From positions 1-64,000 of the forward strand of contig NZ_BAKK01000008.1 of the NCBI RefSeq assembly GCF_000614145.1: DNA of 64,000 bases, written 5' to 3'. The stretch comes from Bacteroides faecichinchillae JCM 17102 (GTDB lineage: Bacteria; Bacteroidota; Bacteroidia; Bacteroidales; Bacteroidaceae). The translations under genes were made by a program, and so were the position numbers. Of this stretch, positions 19,396-28,200 are shown piece by piece (within the stretch, counting starts at the first letter, position 1; each line of letters starts with the position of its first letter). The notes below the pieces were generated by a model. That model saw only the letters and a program-made list of their open reading frames with translations, ran no database searches and was not told the origin of the DNA.

Positions 19396-21978
19396 TTAGT
19401 TAGAAAGATCCATAAAGAGGTTGCGGGAGAAATCAAGAGAAGAGATTTCTGTGAGTTCCTTGTATTTTTCGTTATAATATTCTTTTAGTTTTATGTTGTA
19501 GCAATGTTCATAGATGTTCCTTAAATTTTTATATGCATTGGGAAGTAAAATCTCCTTTACTACTAAATCATCCATATCCTCCTCCATCATAGGAATAATG
19601 ATCTGAAGGATTTTTTCGTTCATTTCTTCCTTACCAATAAACATCAGGTGGTTAGACATCGTTCTCACTATGCGGTCGTACATATGACGCGACTGACAAG
19701 TATTGTTTTGATATTTGTCTAGAATGTTATCATTATCAGTTGTATTTTGGCTTTCATTCAAATGCTGCGATAAATACTCCTGTGCCTTTTTCCAAGTCTC
19801 TTTATTTTCTTGATTACCTCGATATAATTCCTGAATTTCCTCGCAAAACATTTCGAATAATTGCGGATTATTCTCAAATTCATCCACAAGGGTCAATGTT
19901 CCGATTTGTATTGCTATGGGGAGGCGGCAGGAATATGTATAGTGGAATAAGAGAAATTCTTTTGCTTTAGCAGCATGATACATTAGCTCTTTGATACGTA
20001 TGGGATCATCCGGTTTCAGGTTATTTAGATGTCGTAATATTGTTTGGTGAGTATCGCATAGATTCTCTTTATTGAGCTCATTCAGTCTGTTTCTCAATAA
20101 CTGGTGGGAGATGTTCCATTGTTTATCAATACCATTTTCTATAAAATAAGGACGGAACCAACGGCGTAAGATAGAGAATGTGAGTTCATTCCATTCTTCT
20201 TTAAGTAATACGGATAAATCAGATTCACGAAGTCCATAACGTGAAGCTGTCAAATAATACATGACCTGATAAACAAACTTATCTCCAAGATTTTCAGCTG
20301 CCCGTTTTAGTAAATAAAGAAACATATCGCCTGGTGTATTTGGAAATTCATTGATAAGTTTGAGCATGTATTGTTCTATTTTCACTTCATTGTCTTCCTC
20401 TTCTCTTTCGCGAATGGCTTCGAAATCTGAGATATCGAGTGTAAACAGGGCATGGGTAGCCATTTTCAACCATAAGGGAGAATAGTGTGAAAGATACTTG
20501 GAAGTACCATGTTGCAATAGTGCATTGACCACACTGGAATGAACCTCTTTACAATTATAGGTACAAAGAGAAGTGATCATGTCGCGAGTATCTGATTCAT
20601 CGAATGAGGGAACTTCTATGATAAAACTTTGAGGTATTTTTTGTAGTTCTTCTATTGAATCAGGGATTGTACTTATTAAAGTTGATACGTTGAGCAGAGA
20701 TAACCATTGTAATGATATTAATTGCGAATGTTTGTTGAAACAGTCATAAGCGTCAATCAGTAATGTTAAATGTATTCCTGCCTTAGTAGCATGATTAACC
20801 AACTTCTCGAAATTGTGAAGAACAATCTGATCATGAGACATATAATTAACTTTCTCCTGCCCAATAACATTGAATGTGCTTACCCAACTGGAAAATGCTT
20901 TAAATTCTTCTCCTGACATTTCCGCTCCTTCTTCTACGGGTTCGTACGTTTGATTTAAGATAGTTGCTATTTGATGACAGAAACATTCCAGCATATTGCT
21001 AACGGATGAAGCATTACCTGAAACGGATGCGCTGTGAAATAGAAGCAAATGTTTCGGATCGTCTTCCCATTCTATTTGTATTTCATTGGCCAGCTGACAC
21101 ATAATCGAACTCTTTCCGGAACCGGATTCTCCTGAAAACAGAATGATAGGGTACTCTGCCTTCTCTAAATTATTTTTAAGCTCTGAAAGAATAGATTCAC
21201 GTCCTATAAACGAGCGGGTATTCTGTTGGATAAACCCAACTTGTTCTGCAATGTCTTTTTCTATCCAATTCTCATAATTCAGTTGCCTTTCTCCTACATC
21301 TTCTAAAATACATTTTTTTAATAGCTCATAGAGTTTTGTGTCGAATTCGTCCAGATTTTCAAAATTTCTTCCGTTCCATGTGGGCGAATAATTCATTAAT
21401 AATTCATCCATATCATTCCGATGGAAGTACTTAGTAATAATTTCCTTGAGATTGTTGAGTTCAGGTTTATGTTGTGTTTCGATATATTTCTTTTGATATT
21501 CTTCGGGAATTTCGTGATTAGCCTCTTCGTTGCGAATACATACGATGCTTCGATTCAGATGATTTTTTTCAAATAAACCGTAATAAAATTCTAATGCAGT
21601 TACACTGATTTCGTCAGTTTGTAGCAAATTGCAGCAACGGTCTATATCTAACTGTGGGAGTGAACGTTTGATACGAATATTACCCGGCACCCATCCATAA
21701 CGTGAACCAAGTAACCCAATAAAGAAAGGACGGCTTCTGTCTATCTCTTCCATACATACTTTCAGTATCTTTGCGTCACGGTCAATTAGACTCTTGTCAT
21801 CAGTAGTATTTACTCCCCAGCGTAAGTCAATGATTCGAATTGCTACGTGTAGAGGATTGAAGAACTCTTCTAGTTGAGGGATTACTATTCGGCGGATATG
21901 ATCTCTTTCTGCATCCATGTCTGCAAATGTGCTACTGATAAAGAGTGTTACTGTGGTCCATTCGTCGTTTTGCTTCAT
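19396..21978 (-). CDS. DUF4062-domain STAND P-loop NTPase (candidate defence/sensor protein)
   Basis: This 860-aa cytoplasmic protein has an N-terminal DUF4062 domain (residues about 8-100), recognisable by VTLFISSTFADMDAERDHI, RIIDLRWGVN and IGLLGSRYGWVPG, a module also found at the head of TEP1/nephrocystin-like proteins. A P-loop NTPase follows: Walker A GESGSGKSS (283-291) and Walker B LTLLIDAYD (404-412), then helical STAND-type regions with SPLWLKMATHALF and a winged-helix-like YGLRESDLSVLL. The TPR protein follows immediately. STAND NTPases with DUF4062 and TPRs are signalling switches, and related proteins act in phage defence, but there is no effector domain I can name, so the defence role is inference. 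Own promoter; flanking genes are unrelated housekeeping genes. Confidence 0.82.
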   Translation of the reverse strand: MKQNDEWTTVTLFISSTFADMDAERDHIRRIVIPQLEEFFNPLHVAIRIIDLRWGVNTTDDKSLIDRDAKILKVCMEEIDRSRPFFIGLLGSRYGWVPGNIRIKRSLPQLDIDRCCNLLQTDEISVTALEFYYGLFEKNHLNRSIVCIRNEEANHEIPEEYQKKYIETQHKPELNNLKEIITKYFHRNDMDELLMNYSPTWNGRNFENLDEFDTKLYELLKKCILEDVGERQLNYENWIEKDIAEQVGFIQQNTRSFIGRESILSELKNNLEKAEYPIILFSGESGSGKSSIMCQLANEIQIEWEDDPKHLLLFHSASVSGNASSVSNMLECFCHQIATILNQTYEPVEEGAEMSGEEFKAFSSWVSTFNVIGQEKVNYMSHDQIVLHNFEKLVNHATKAGIHLTLLIDAYDCFNKHSQLISLQWLSLLNVSTLISTIPDSIEELQKIPQSFIIEVPSFDESDTRDMITSLCTYNCKEVHSSVVNALLQHGTSKYLSHYSPLWLKMATHALFTLDISDFEAIREREEEDNEVKIEQYMLKLINEFPNTPGDMFLYLLKRAAENLGDKFVYQVMYYLTASRYGLRESDLSVLLKEEWNELTFSILRRWFRPYFIENGIDKQWNISHQLLRNRLNELNKENLCDTHQTILRHLNNLKPDDPIRIKELMYHAAKAKEFLLFHYTYSCRLPIAIQIGTLTLVDEFENNPQLFEMFCEEIQELYRGNQENKETWKKAQEYLSQHLNESQNTTDNDNILDKYQNNTCQSRHMYDRIVRTMSNHLMFIGKEEMNEKILQIIIPMMEEDMDDLVVKEILLPNAYKNLRNIYEHCYNIKLKEYYNEKYKELTEISSLDFSRNLFMDLSN

Positions 21979-22005
21979 AGTTGAATTTTTTCGGTTCGTA
22001 ATTCA

Positions 22006-22035
22006 CAAATATAAGAAAGTTGGGCGGATATCCAA
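22006..22035 (-). promoter_or_regulatory. Promoter of the STAND NTPase gene
   Basis: The minus strand reads TATATTTG (plus 22006-22013), a perfect -7 box; TTGG (plus 22032-22035) lies 18 nt upstream as a weak -33. The predicted start is about 20 nt before the ATG. Confidence 0.55.
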
Positions 22036-22141
22036 TGAATAATCTCTTTGTTAGTTTCATTTCCTTTGCATTCTTTAAGTTCCCTTTCTAATCCTTCTGC
22101 CCTGAATCTTGTTCTATCTGCAACATCTCAATTTAAACATG

Positions 22142-22245
22142 CAGGCTACGGGGGCACAAGGTTTTTGTTGATGCTTTAGAGTGGATGCGTTTCGTTTCAT
22201 TCTCATAAGTTGTTCGTTTGTAGTTTGTGTGTACTTCGTAGCCTG
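22142..22245. repeat. 9-bp inverted repeat in the nudC-STAND intergenic region
   Basis: CAGGCTACG (22142-22150) recurs inverted as CGTAGCCTG (22237-22245), 86 bp apart, in a stretch without any gene. It could close a structured RNA or be a scar of a lost element; no more is visible. Confidence 0.35.
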
Positions 22246-22271
22246 TTCTTGTTGTACTAGAATACGATTGA

Positions 22272-23069
22272 TTATATTGCTTCAGAGGTAGGATTTTCTA
22301 TCCACCAATCAATCATCTTTCTAGCCAAACTCAGTTTATGTGGAAGCTCTGGCAAATTGTCTCTCCTGTAAAAGGCTCCCGAATTCAGTTCCTCTTTTTG
22401 TAACTTGATTTCTCCTCCGGCATAATCGGCAATAAAGCCGACCATTAATCCGCTGGGATAAGGCCATGGCTGATTGCCAAAATAAGTGATATGATTTACA
22501 TCTAGTCCTGTTTCCTCTTTTACTTCACGTGCTACACATTCTTCCAGTGTCTCTCCTGTTTCCAAAAATCCGGCAACAAGGCTATTGAATGTTCCTTTAA
22601 AATTATGGGCATGGACGAGCAAGATAGAATCCTCTTTGCGTACCAAAACCAAGATAGCGGTAGAAATAGCCGGATACACTTCTTGTCCGCACTTAGGACA
22701 ACGCTTCATAATTGTTTCTTTTTGTTCCAGAGGAGTTCCACAAGCAGAACAGAAACGGTTGTTTCTGTCCCAATGTAATATTTCATATGCTTTTCCCGCT
22801 GTCTGATAATGAACTACTGATAAATATTCGTACGAAGCACGAAGTCCGACCATTACAAATTGTTCCGATTCTTCGACAGGAGATGTGATGGAAAAGGATT
22901 TACAAATACTATTTCCCAGTATGGTAATATCGTGTATTGTAGTTTTCTCTTTGATATTAATAGGAGGTACTTCTCTATAAGGAATAGTGAATGTCCCATT
23001 TTCATTCTTTTCAAGTAGTAGCTGGTCTTTATAAAAGATGAACCACCAAAGTCGCATTGTTTGACTCAT
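22272..23069 (-). CDS. nudC: NAD+ diphosphatase (NudC-type Nudix hydrolase)
   Basis: This 265-aa cytoplasmic enzyme hydrolyses NADH/NAD+ to NMN(H) and AMP; NudC enzymes also remove NAD caps from RNA. A zinc ribbon is present (Cys107, Cys110, Cys124, Cys127), then the Nudix box GFLETGETLEECVAREVKEE (from residue 167) with its REVKEE core, followed by the NudC-specific NQPWPYPSGLM (consensus SQPWPFPxS). The length matches E. coli NudC (257 aa). Monocistronic or with its own promoter; no operon partner within 110 nt. Confidence 0.93.
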   Translation of the reverse strand: MSQTMRLWWFIFYKDQLLLEKNENGTFTIPYREVPPINIKEKTTIHDITILGNSICKSFSITSPVEESEQFVMVGLRASYEYLSVVHYQTAGKAYEILHWDRNNRFCSACGTPLEQKETIMKRCPKCGQEVYPAISTAILVLVRKEDSILLVHAHNFKGTFNSLVAGFLETGETLEECVAREVKEETGLDVNHITYFGNQPWPYPSGLMVGFIADYAGGEIKLQKEELNSGAFYRRDNLPELPHKLSLARKMIDWWIENPTSEAI

Positions 23070-23188
23070 TTTCTTCTAAGGTTTTTTCGCGGTATTTTCC
23101 ACAAATGTTTTCGTGGATATTCTTTCACGCAGCGAAGTTATAAAAAACTGATTTGATATTTAAACTTGTGGAGTAAATTATCAGTGGA

Positions 23189-24814
23189 TTATTCTAATAA
23201 TATTCGTTGTTTTATTCCAATCTCCTTGATAAAATAACTATCATGGGAAATAGCGATAATAGTTCCTGCATAGTTCTTAATCGTTGAAGTAATGATATCG
23301 ATACTTTGTATATCCAAATTATTGGTCGGTTCATCCAAGATAAACATATCCGGTGTATGGTTATTAATCATTAAGGAACAAAAAGCAAGTCTCATTTTCT
23401 CTCCACCACTAAGTTTTTTGCAAGGTTTCTCCCAAACCGTTGCAGGAAATAGATACCGATTTAGAATAGTTTTTAATTCATGCTCTGGAAGATTACGGGT
23501 ATTAAAGGTATATGCTTGTTCTAAAATACTTTTACGGTCATCAATAATAGAATATTCCTGATTCAGGTAGATATATGTAAACTCGGCTTTGATCAGACTT
23601 CCCGTAAGCGGTTGAAGTTGTTTGGTAATTAATTTTAATAGAGTTGTTTTTCCGCTTCCATTATTACCTTCGATCGTAATACGGTCACCGCTTCTTATTT
23701 GGAAGCTGATGGGAGAGTGCCAGAGAAAATTCTTAGTTTGATTCGACTCAGGGTAATTATCGGCATTTTGATAACTGAAGTTGATTTCTTTTGCTGTTAC
23801 TAATATTTTTCCTGTATGTAAGGAAGAACTGCTGAAATCTGTCTTCAATGTTGTAACAGGTGAGAGCGAGTTCTGAAGTTGATTACGTTCATTTGCTATT
23901 TTTTCGGTTTTCTCCTGATGGATATTACTCAGTTTGCTTGTACTTTGTTCAGACTTACTTTTAAGAGCATTTAGCATGATGCGCGGGACACCTTTTTTAA
24001 TGTTGGCTTTTTCACCACGTACATTCTGTTTATCTCTTCGTTCGGCTGTCTCACGCGAAATCTTTTGTGCTAATTTGAGTGCTTTATCTTTTTCTTCAAT
24101 ACGCTGTTGCAAAGCTTGTTGCATGATCATTTTCTGCTTTTTGTAAAACTCATAATTCCCTCCGTAGTAAGTAATCTGATGTTTTTCTAATTCGCAGATT
24201 TCCGGAAGAAGATTAAGTAACGTACGATCGTGACTTACTACTAGCAGAGTAGAACGGCATTTTTCTACCCAACTGTATAAACGTTGTCTACCTGATAAAT
24301 CAAGATGGTTGGTTGGTTCATCCATTAGTATCAAAGATGGATTATGAATAGTTGTTCCTGCTAGAAATACGCGTGTCTTTTCTCCGCCACTAAGCAGATA
24401 TATTGGATAAGATAAAGTAAACTCTCCTAATCCCCATGTGTTCAGTGCGGCCATAGAACGTTCTTCAATATTCCAGTCATCGTTTAAGATCCTGAAATTT
24501 TCGTTAGAAGTATCTCCAGCTAAGATAACCTGTAATGCTTGTTGTTTTTGGTCTATCCGAAGTGCTTGAGCAATGGTTAGTGAATCATACTGTCCGAAAT
24601 GTTGCGGAATATAATAAATGTCATCTGGGCGGACCACAGTACCGCTGGATGGAGATAGTTGTCCGGCAATGATTTGCAGTAGGGTAGATTTTCCACAACC
24701 GTTATTGCCAACAAGTCCTAATCTTTGTCCTTTTCTGATTGAAAAATTGAGATCGCTGAATAATATTTCTTTATCCGGATGGATATAACTAATTTGTTGA
24801 ATACTGATAGGCAT
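23189..24814 (-). CDS. ABC-F family ATPase (ribosome-associated, duplicated ATP-binding domains)
   Basis: This 541-aa soluble protein has two ABC domains and no membrane segment. Walker A motifs are GNNGCGKST (36-44) and GNNGSGKTT; ABC signatures are LSGGEKTRVFLAG and LSGGEKMRLAFCS; Walker B motifs are SLILMDEPTNHLDLSG and MFILDEPTNNLDIQS. The charged linker between domains (QQRIEEKDKALKLAQKISRE) is the arm that enters the ribosome. ABC-F proteins rescue or protect ribosomes and some give antibiotic resistance; which applies here cannot be read from the sequence. The long leader with a short ORF and hairpins upstream is reminiscent of drug-inducible ABC-F resistance genes. Confidence 0.88.
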   Translation of the reverse strand: MPISIQQISYIHPDKEILFSDLNFSIRKGQRLGLVGNNGCGKSTLLQIIAGQLSPSSGTVVRPDDIYYIPQHFGQYDSLTIAQALRIDQKQQALQVILAGDTSNENFRILNDDWNIEERSMAALNTWGLGEFTLSYPIYLLSGGEKTRVFLAGTTIHNPSLILMDEPTNHLDLSGRQRLYSWVEKCRSTLLVVSHDRTLLNLLPEICELEKHQITYYGGNYEFYKKQKMIMQQALQQRIEEKDKALKLAQKISRETAERRDKQNVRGEKANIKKGVPRIMLNALKSKSEQSTSKLSNIHQEKTEKIANERNQLQNSLSPVTTLKTDFSSSSLHTGKILVTAKEINFSYQNADNYPESNQTKNFLWHSPISFQIRSGDRITIEGNNGSGKTTLLKLITKQLQPLTGSLIKAEFTYIYLNQEYSIIDDRKSILEQAYTFNTRNLPEHELKTILNRYLFPATVWEKPCKKLSGGEKMRLAFCSLMINNHTPDMFILDEPTNNLDIQSIDIITSTIKNYAGTIIAISHDSYFIKEIGIKQRILLE

Positions 24815-25026
24815 AATATAAACTATTGAGTTTGAAGTTGGAAAACTAGTGAAAACGAATCACAAAAAAGAAGGGAATGACAAACACAATATAGGCTATA
24901 CAACACGAATTTCGTGATGCTTAACGATGAAAAAGCATGTTAAAAAAGTGATGTTTAAAGAAAGTGTTGTCTTACTTAGATATTCTCATGGGAGTAATTA
25001 TGAAGTTTAATTTGTGTGCAAAGATA
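24815..25026 (-). promoter_or_regulatory. ABC-F promoter and long structured leader with a 5-codon ORF
   Basis: The minus strand has a -7 box TATCTTTG (plus 25019-25026), giving a leader of nearly 200 nt. In transcript order it contains a tiny ORF, MRISK then stop (24989-24972), a hairpin ATGCTT/AAGCAT (24938-24917), and an adjoining hairpin CACGAA/TTCGTG (24916-24904). No ribosome-binding site is clear for the short ORF. The arrangement could support translation-dependent attenuation, but this is inference. Confidence 0.4.
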
Positions 25027-25129
25027 ATATTTTCCATCAATATACTCGTGTTTTTTATCAAAAATATAAGTGTGTCCAGATTAAAAGACAAATCTTCAGA
25101 ATATTGAGCTAGGAAGAGTGAATAAGTAA

Positions 25130-25179
25130 TATTAAAAAATCAAACAGAGGTTGAGCTTGAAATAAACGTACCCTCTGTT
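25130..25179 (-). terminator. Terminator of the RclA-like gene
   Basis: AACAGAGG (25143-25150) pairs with CCTCTGTT (25172-25179); on the minus strand the stem is followed by TTTGATTTTTTAA. It lies about 60 nt beyond the stop of the oxidoreductase. Confidence 0.65.
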
Positions 25180-25236
25180 CTCCTCATTTACAATTTCTGT
25201 TTTCTAAACTATGTAGTTTTTATATATAAATTGACC

Positions 25237-26610
25237 TTACACATCAAACAACTCATTTAATCCTTCACTCATACTTGGATGTGTGAAGATAAAGTCGCGA
25301 AGGAAAGTATAATGCTGCCCAGTTTTCATTGCTATTGCCACGATATTGATTATTTCCGATGCATCCACGCAAAACAAAGTACATCCCATTATCTTTCCAT
25401 TATGGTTGTTTACAATTGCTTTCAACATACCATCTATCTGTTGTAAAGTACGTGAACGTACCACAGCTGTTGCTGGTAATCGTGAAACCTTGATAGAGTA
25501 ACCTCTCTTTAGTGCTTCCTCTTCAGTGAGTCCGATATGTGCCAATGGTGGATCAATAAATACTGCGTAAGGAACAGGAGTTCTATCACCAATATCCCGT
25601 TTTTTATCTCCAAAAAGCTGATCACGAATAATCCGGAAATCATCCAAGGAGAGGTAAGTAAATTGCGCTCCTCCTTTTACATCACCCATTGCCCATATAT
25701 GAGGAACATTGGTACGGAGTTGGTCACTGACAGTAATAGCCCCATGAGCATCTACTGTCACGCCTGCTGCCGAGAGGTTCAGGTCTTTAATCATCGGTTT
25801 GCGTCCCGTTGCTATCAGGATAGCGTCCCCATCTATAAAATAAGGAGTGCCGTCAGAAACATCGGAATACGTTAGCGTTACTCCGTCATTCGTGTCATGA
25901 ATGGATTGCGCACGCGAATTCAAGCGGATTTCAATTCCTTTCCTTTTCATGACATCTTTCACACTGTTGGCAATATCACGATCTTCATTAGGCATAAACT
26001 TATTTCCTCCTTCAAGTATTGTAACTTTACTGCCGAATCCTGCATACATAGAAGCGAATTCCAGTCTGATATATCCTCCACCAACGATAATTAAATGTTT
26101 AGGTAATAAATCTACTTCCAGCATTGTTGCACTTGTGTACACTTTCTGGCTTTGTTTGATTCCATCTATTGCTGGAATTATAGGTGTAGAACCAGTGTTG
26201 ATAAAAATCTCTTTACCCTGCAGTTCAATATCTCCGTCAGGTAGAGCAACTTTAATCGTATTGGCCGATGTGAATGAACCTACACCTGTATAAATCGTAA
26301 CATTAGGACGTTTACTCAGCTTTTCGTAGTTGCTATCCCGTAAGAACGAAGTTAGTTTATTCTTGCGGGATATTGCTTGTTTATACATATTTGCCTGTTT
26401 AGGATAGTCTTCATGAAAAAACAGACTGGAAATATCAGCTTCATGTATCAGAGCCTTCGTAGGAATACAAGCTATATTGGGGCAACTTCCTCCGTACATC
26501 GTCTTGGAACGCTCTACGATGGCAACTTTCCATCCCCGGTTTGAAAGTTCGGCAGCAAGAACTTTGCCTGCTTTTCCGAACCCTATAATAATAGCATCAT
26601 ATTGTTTCAT
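25237..26610 (-). CDS. RclA-like FAD/NAD(P)-dependent disulfide oxidoreductase
   Basis: This 457-aa flavoprotein has an N-terminal FAD site (IIGFGKAGKVLAAELSNRG), the redox pair in GGSCPNIACIPTKALIHEAD (CxxxxC), an NAD(P) site (HLIIVGGGYIRLEFASMYAG), the second FAD motif (IWAMGDVKGGAQFTY), and the C-terminal dimer domain ending FTHPSMSEGLNELF. It resembles mercuric reductase and lipoamide dehydrogenase. The neighbouring DUF417 protein and AraC regulator reproduce the E. coli rclA/rclC/rclR set, where RclA is a flavoenzyme that protects against reactive chlorine and copper. It lacks the heavy-metal N-terminal domain and sits with no pyruvate dehydrogenase genes, so RclA-like is the best call. 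About 80 nt downstream of the DUF417 gene. Confidence 0.82.
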   Translation of the reverse strand: MKQYDAIIIGFGKAGKVLAAELSNRGWKVAIVERSKTMYGGSCPNIACIPTKALIHEADISSLFFHEDYPKQANMYKQAISRKNKLTSFLRDSNYEKLSKRPNVTIYTGVGSFTSANTIKVALPDGDIELQGKEIFINTGSTPIIPAIDGIKQSQKVYTSATMLEVDLLPKHLIIVGGGYIRLEFASMYAGFGSKVTILEGGNKFMPNEDRDIANSVKDVMKRKGIEIRLNSRAQSIHDTNDGVTLTYSDVSDGTPYFIDGDAILIATGRKPMIKDLNLSAAGVTVDAHGAITVSDQLRTNVPHIWAMGDVKGGAQFTYLSLDDFRIIRDQLFGDKKRDIGDRTPVPYAVFIDPPLAHIGLTEEEALKRGYSIKVSRLPATAVVRSRTLQQIDGMLKAIVNNHNGKIMGCTLFCVDASEIINIVAIAMKTGQHYTFLRDFIFTHPSMSEGLNELFDV

Positions 26611-26688
26611 AAATTATTCGCTTTAACTGTTTATACTCAGCCATATAAACAGCAGAAGAGAATATTTGTTTATGTTGTGAAAGGCTGC

Positions 26689-27270
26689 TTATACGTTTTT
26701 AAGTGTTTTGAGTACGCGTTGTGACGAATTGGAAAGTAATACGACTGCTCCGGCAAGAATTACGATATCTTTAATCACCAATCTACCGGCACCGGACAGT
26801 AACGGGAAACCGAATTCATCACCCCCAAGATTAGGTACCCAGACTTCCGGTGTAGTGACAAGAAAGGAAAGTGTACCAAGCGTCATAATAATAGCTAGTG
26901 TATCACCTATCAGTCCAATTTTCGGGAAGAAAATACCTAGAAAAACAAGAACACCGATACTCATAATTAGTGCTCCTAATCCATAAGAGAAGATATAAGT
27001 ATGATTGGTTTCATGCCATGCTCTGTGTTCTGGAACAAAAGCTCCTTCCGGATTCTTAAACTCTTTGTATTCGGGTGCCTCCTTGGCATAGAAAAAGCTC
27101 ATAAATGGGCTGTTGGCAACAAACGGTACAATACCGTCAGCTTCATAATGGAAATACTTTAATCCGCCGATCCAAACAAATACAACCAAAATAGCGATAC
27201 GGATAAACTTGATCCCGAAATTCTGAAGACCTGAAGTAAAGGTAAGTAATGTGATAAATTTTTCTTTCAT
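26689..27270 (-). CDS. DUF417/YkgB (RclC-like) inner-membrane protein
   Basis: This 193-aa protein has about four transmembrane helices (near residues 21-40, 93-112, 119-140 and 165-182) and the family segments FVWIGGLKYFHYEADGIVPFVANSPFMSF (in part) and GEFGFPLLSG-type loop (GGDEFGFPLLSGAGRL). In E. coli the homologue RclC is part of the reactive-chlorine response. It lies between the AraC gene (89 nt upstream) and the RclA-like gene, on the same strand, supporting an rcl-type unit. Biochemical role of the family is not established. Confidence 0.8.
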   Translation of the reverse strand: MKEKFITLLTFTSGLQNFGIKFIRIAILVVFVWIGGLKYFHYEADGIVPFVANSPFMSFFYAKEAPEYKEFKNPEGAFVPEHRAWHETNHTYIFSYGLGALIMSIGVLVFLGIFFPKIGLIGDTLAIIMTLGTLSFLVTTPEVWVPNLGGDEFGFPLLSGAGRLVIKDIVILAGAVVLLSNSSQRVLKTLKNV

Positions 27271-27358
27271 CTTAATTGAGTTTTTATGAGTTTAACCTAC
27301 CCTGCAAAGATCGTGCTTTCCTCATAACTGCTCAATGGCAATACTTCCGTTTTACTTA

Positions 27359-28198
27359 TCAATTCTTCCTTTCAGTCTCATTTCTGAACTGTACAGCACT
27401 CTGTCCTGTCATATTTTTGAAAAAACGACTAAAAGAAGCTTGGTCTTCAAACCCTAGAATATCAGCAATTTCCTTGGCACTTTTGTTACTGTAAAGCAGT
27501 AGACGTTTGGCTTCTGCTTCCACTCTTTCGTGGATAACTCTCAGTGGAGATGGCAGTTTGCAAGTCGAAAATATGTTGGAAAGCGTCTTGGGAGACTTAT
27601 GCAACATATCTGCATAATCTTGTACCTGTTTTTTAGTCCGGTAATGCTCATCTACCAAATTATAGTATTGGCGTACTATCTCGAAACTGGATTCTTTCTC
27701 TCGCGTGATATCTAACCGTTGCCGAGCAATGCGGGTACATTGGATGATAAACCGTTTCAGCAGGATACGTAACATTTCTTCCTGAAGACTGTCGGAAACT
27801 GTGAATTCACTTTCCATAGCCTTAGTGATGTCATTCAACTGCTGGCGTTCTTTTTCATTCAAAGTAAAACGGATAAGATGTGAAGAGCCGTTGAAAAGAA
27901 AACCGCTGCACGATACTTCATGATCATTGCCGTAGATACAATAGAAATTACTATTGAATAATAAAGTCAGATATTCTCCGTCAATAGATTTGAATTCGAG
28001 ATGTTGCAGGTGAGTCAATGAAATTACGTCATTTTCTGAGATTAATATCTCTTGGTGGTCAATTTCCACAGTGATACTTCCTTTACGTACCCAGATGAAC
28101 TTATAAAGCCCTTTTTCTTTTTGAAGAGCTTTTTCCATCAAATAAGAATCTGTGAGTGCGAGTGTTCCTTTTAGTTTGGTGTGATACTGTTGTAGCAT
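27359..28198 (-). CDS. AraC-family transcriptional regulator
   Basis: This 279-aa protein has an N-terminal cupin-like sensing part (FIWVRKGSITVEIDHQEILISENDVISL) and a C-terminal double helix-turn-helix (residues about 180-275) with YADMLHKSPKTLSNIFS and SAKEIADILGFEDQASFSRFFKNMTGQS. It is encoded 2 nt after the cytidine deaminase stop and 89 nt before the DUF417 gene, so it probably controls the rcl-like genes downstream, as RclR does in E. coli. No cysteine pattern matching the RclR sensor was confirmed, so the inducer is open. Confidence 0.82.
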   Translation of the reverse strand: MLQQYHTKLKGTLALTDSYLMEKALQKEKGLYKFIWVRKGSITVEIDHQEILISENDVISLTHLQHLEFKSIDGEYLTLLFNSNFYCIYGNDHEVSCSGFLFNGSSHLIRFTLNEKERQQLNDITKAMESEFTVSDSLQEEMLRILLKRFIIQCTRIARQRLDITREKESSFEIVRQYYNLVDEHYRTKKQVQDYADMLHKSPKTLSNIFSTCKLPSPLRVIHERVEAEAKRLLLYSNKSAKEIADILGFEDQASFSRFFKNMTGQSAVQFRNETERKN

Positions 28199-28200
28199 AT

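Noticed and set aside
25237..26610. Mercuric reductase or dihydrolipoamide dehydrogenase
   Set aside because: No heavy-metal-binding N-terminal domain, no mer genes, no 2-oxoacid dehydrogenase genes; the DUF417 and AraC neighbours favour an RclA-like enzyme.
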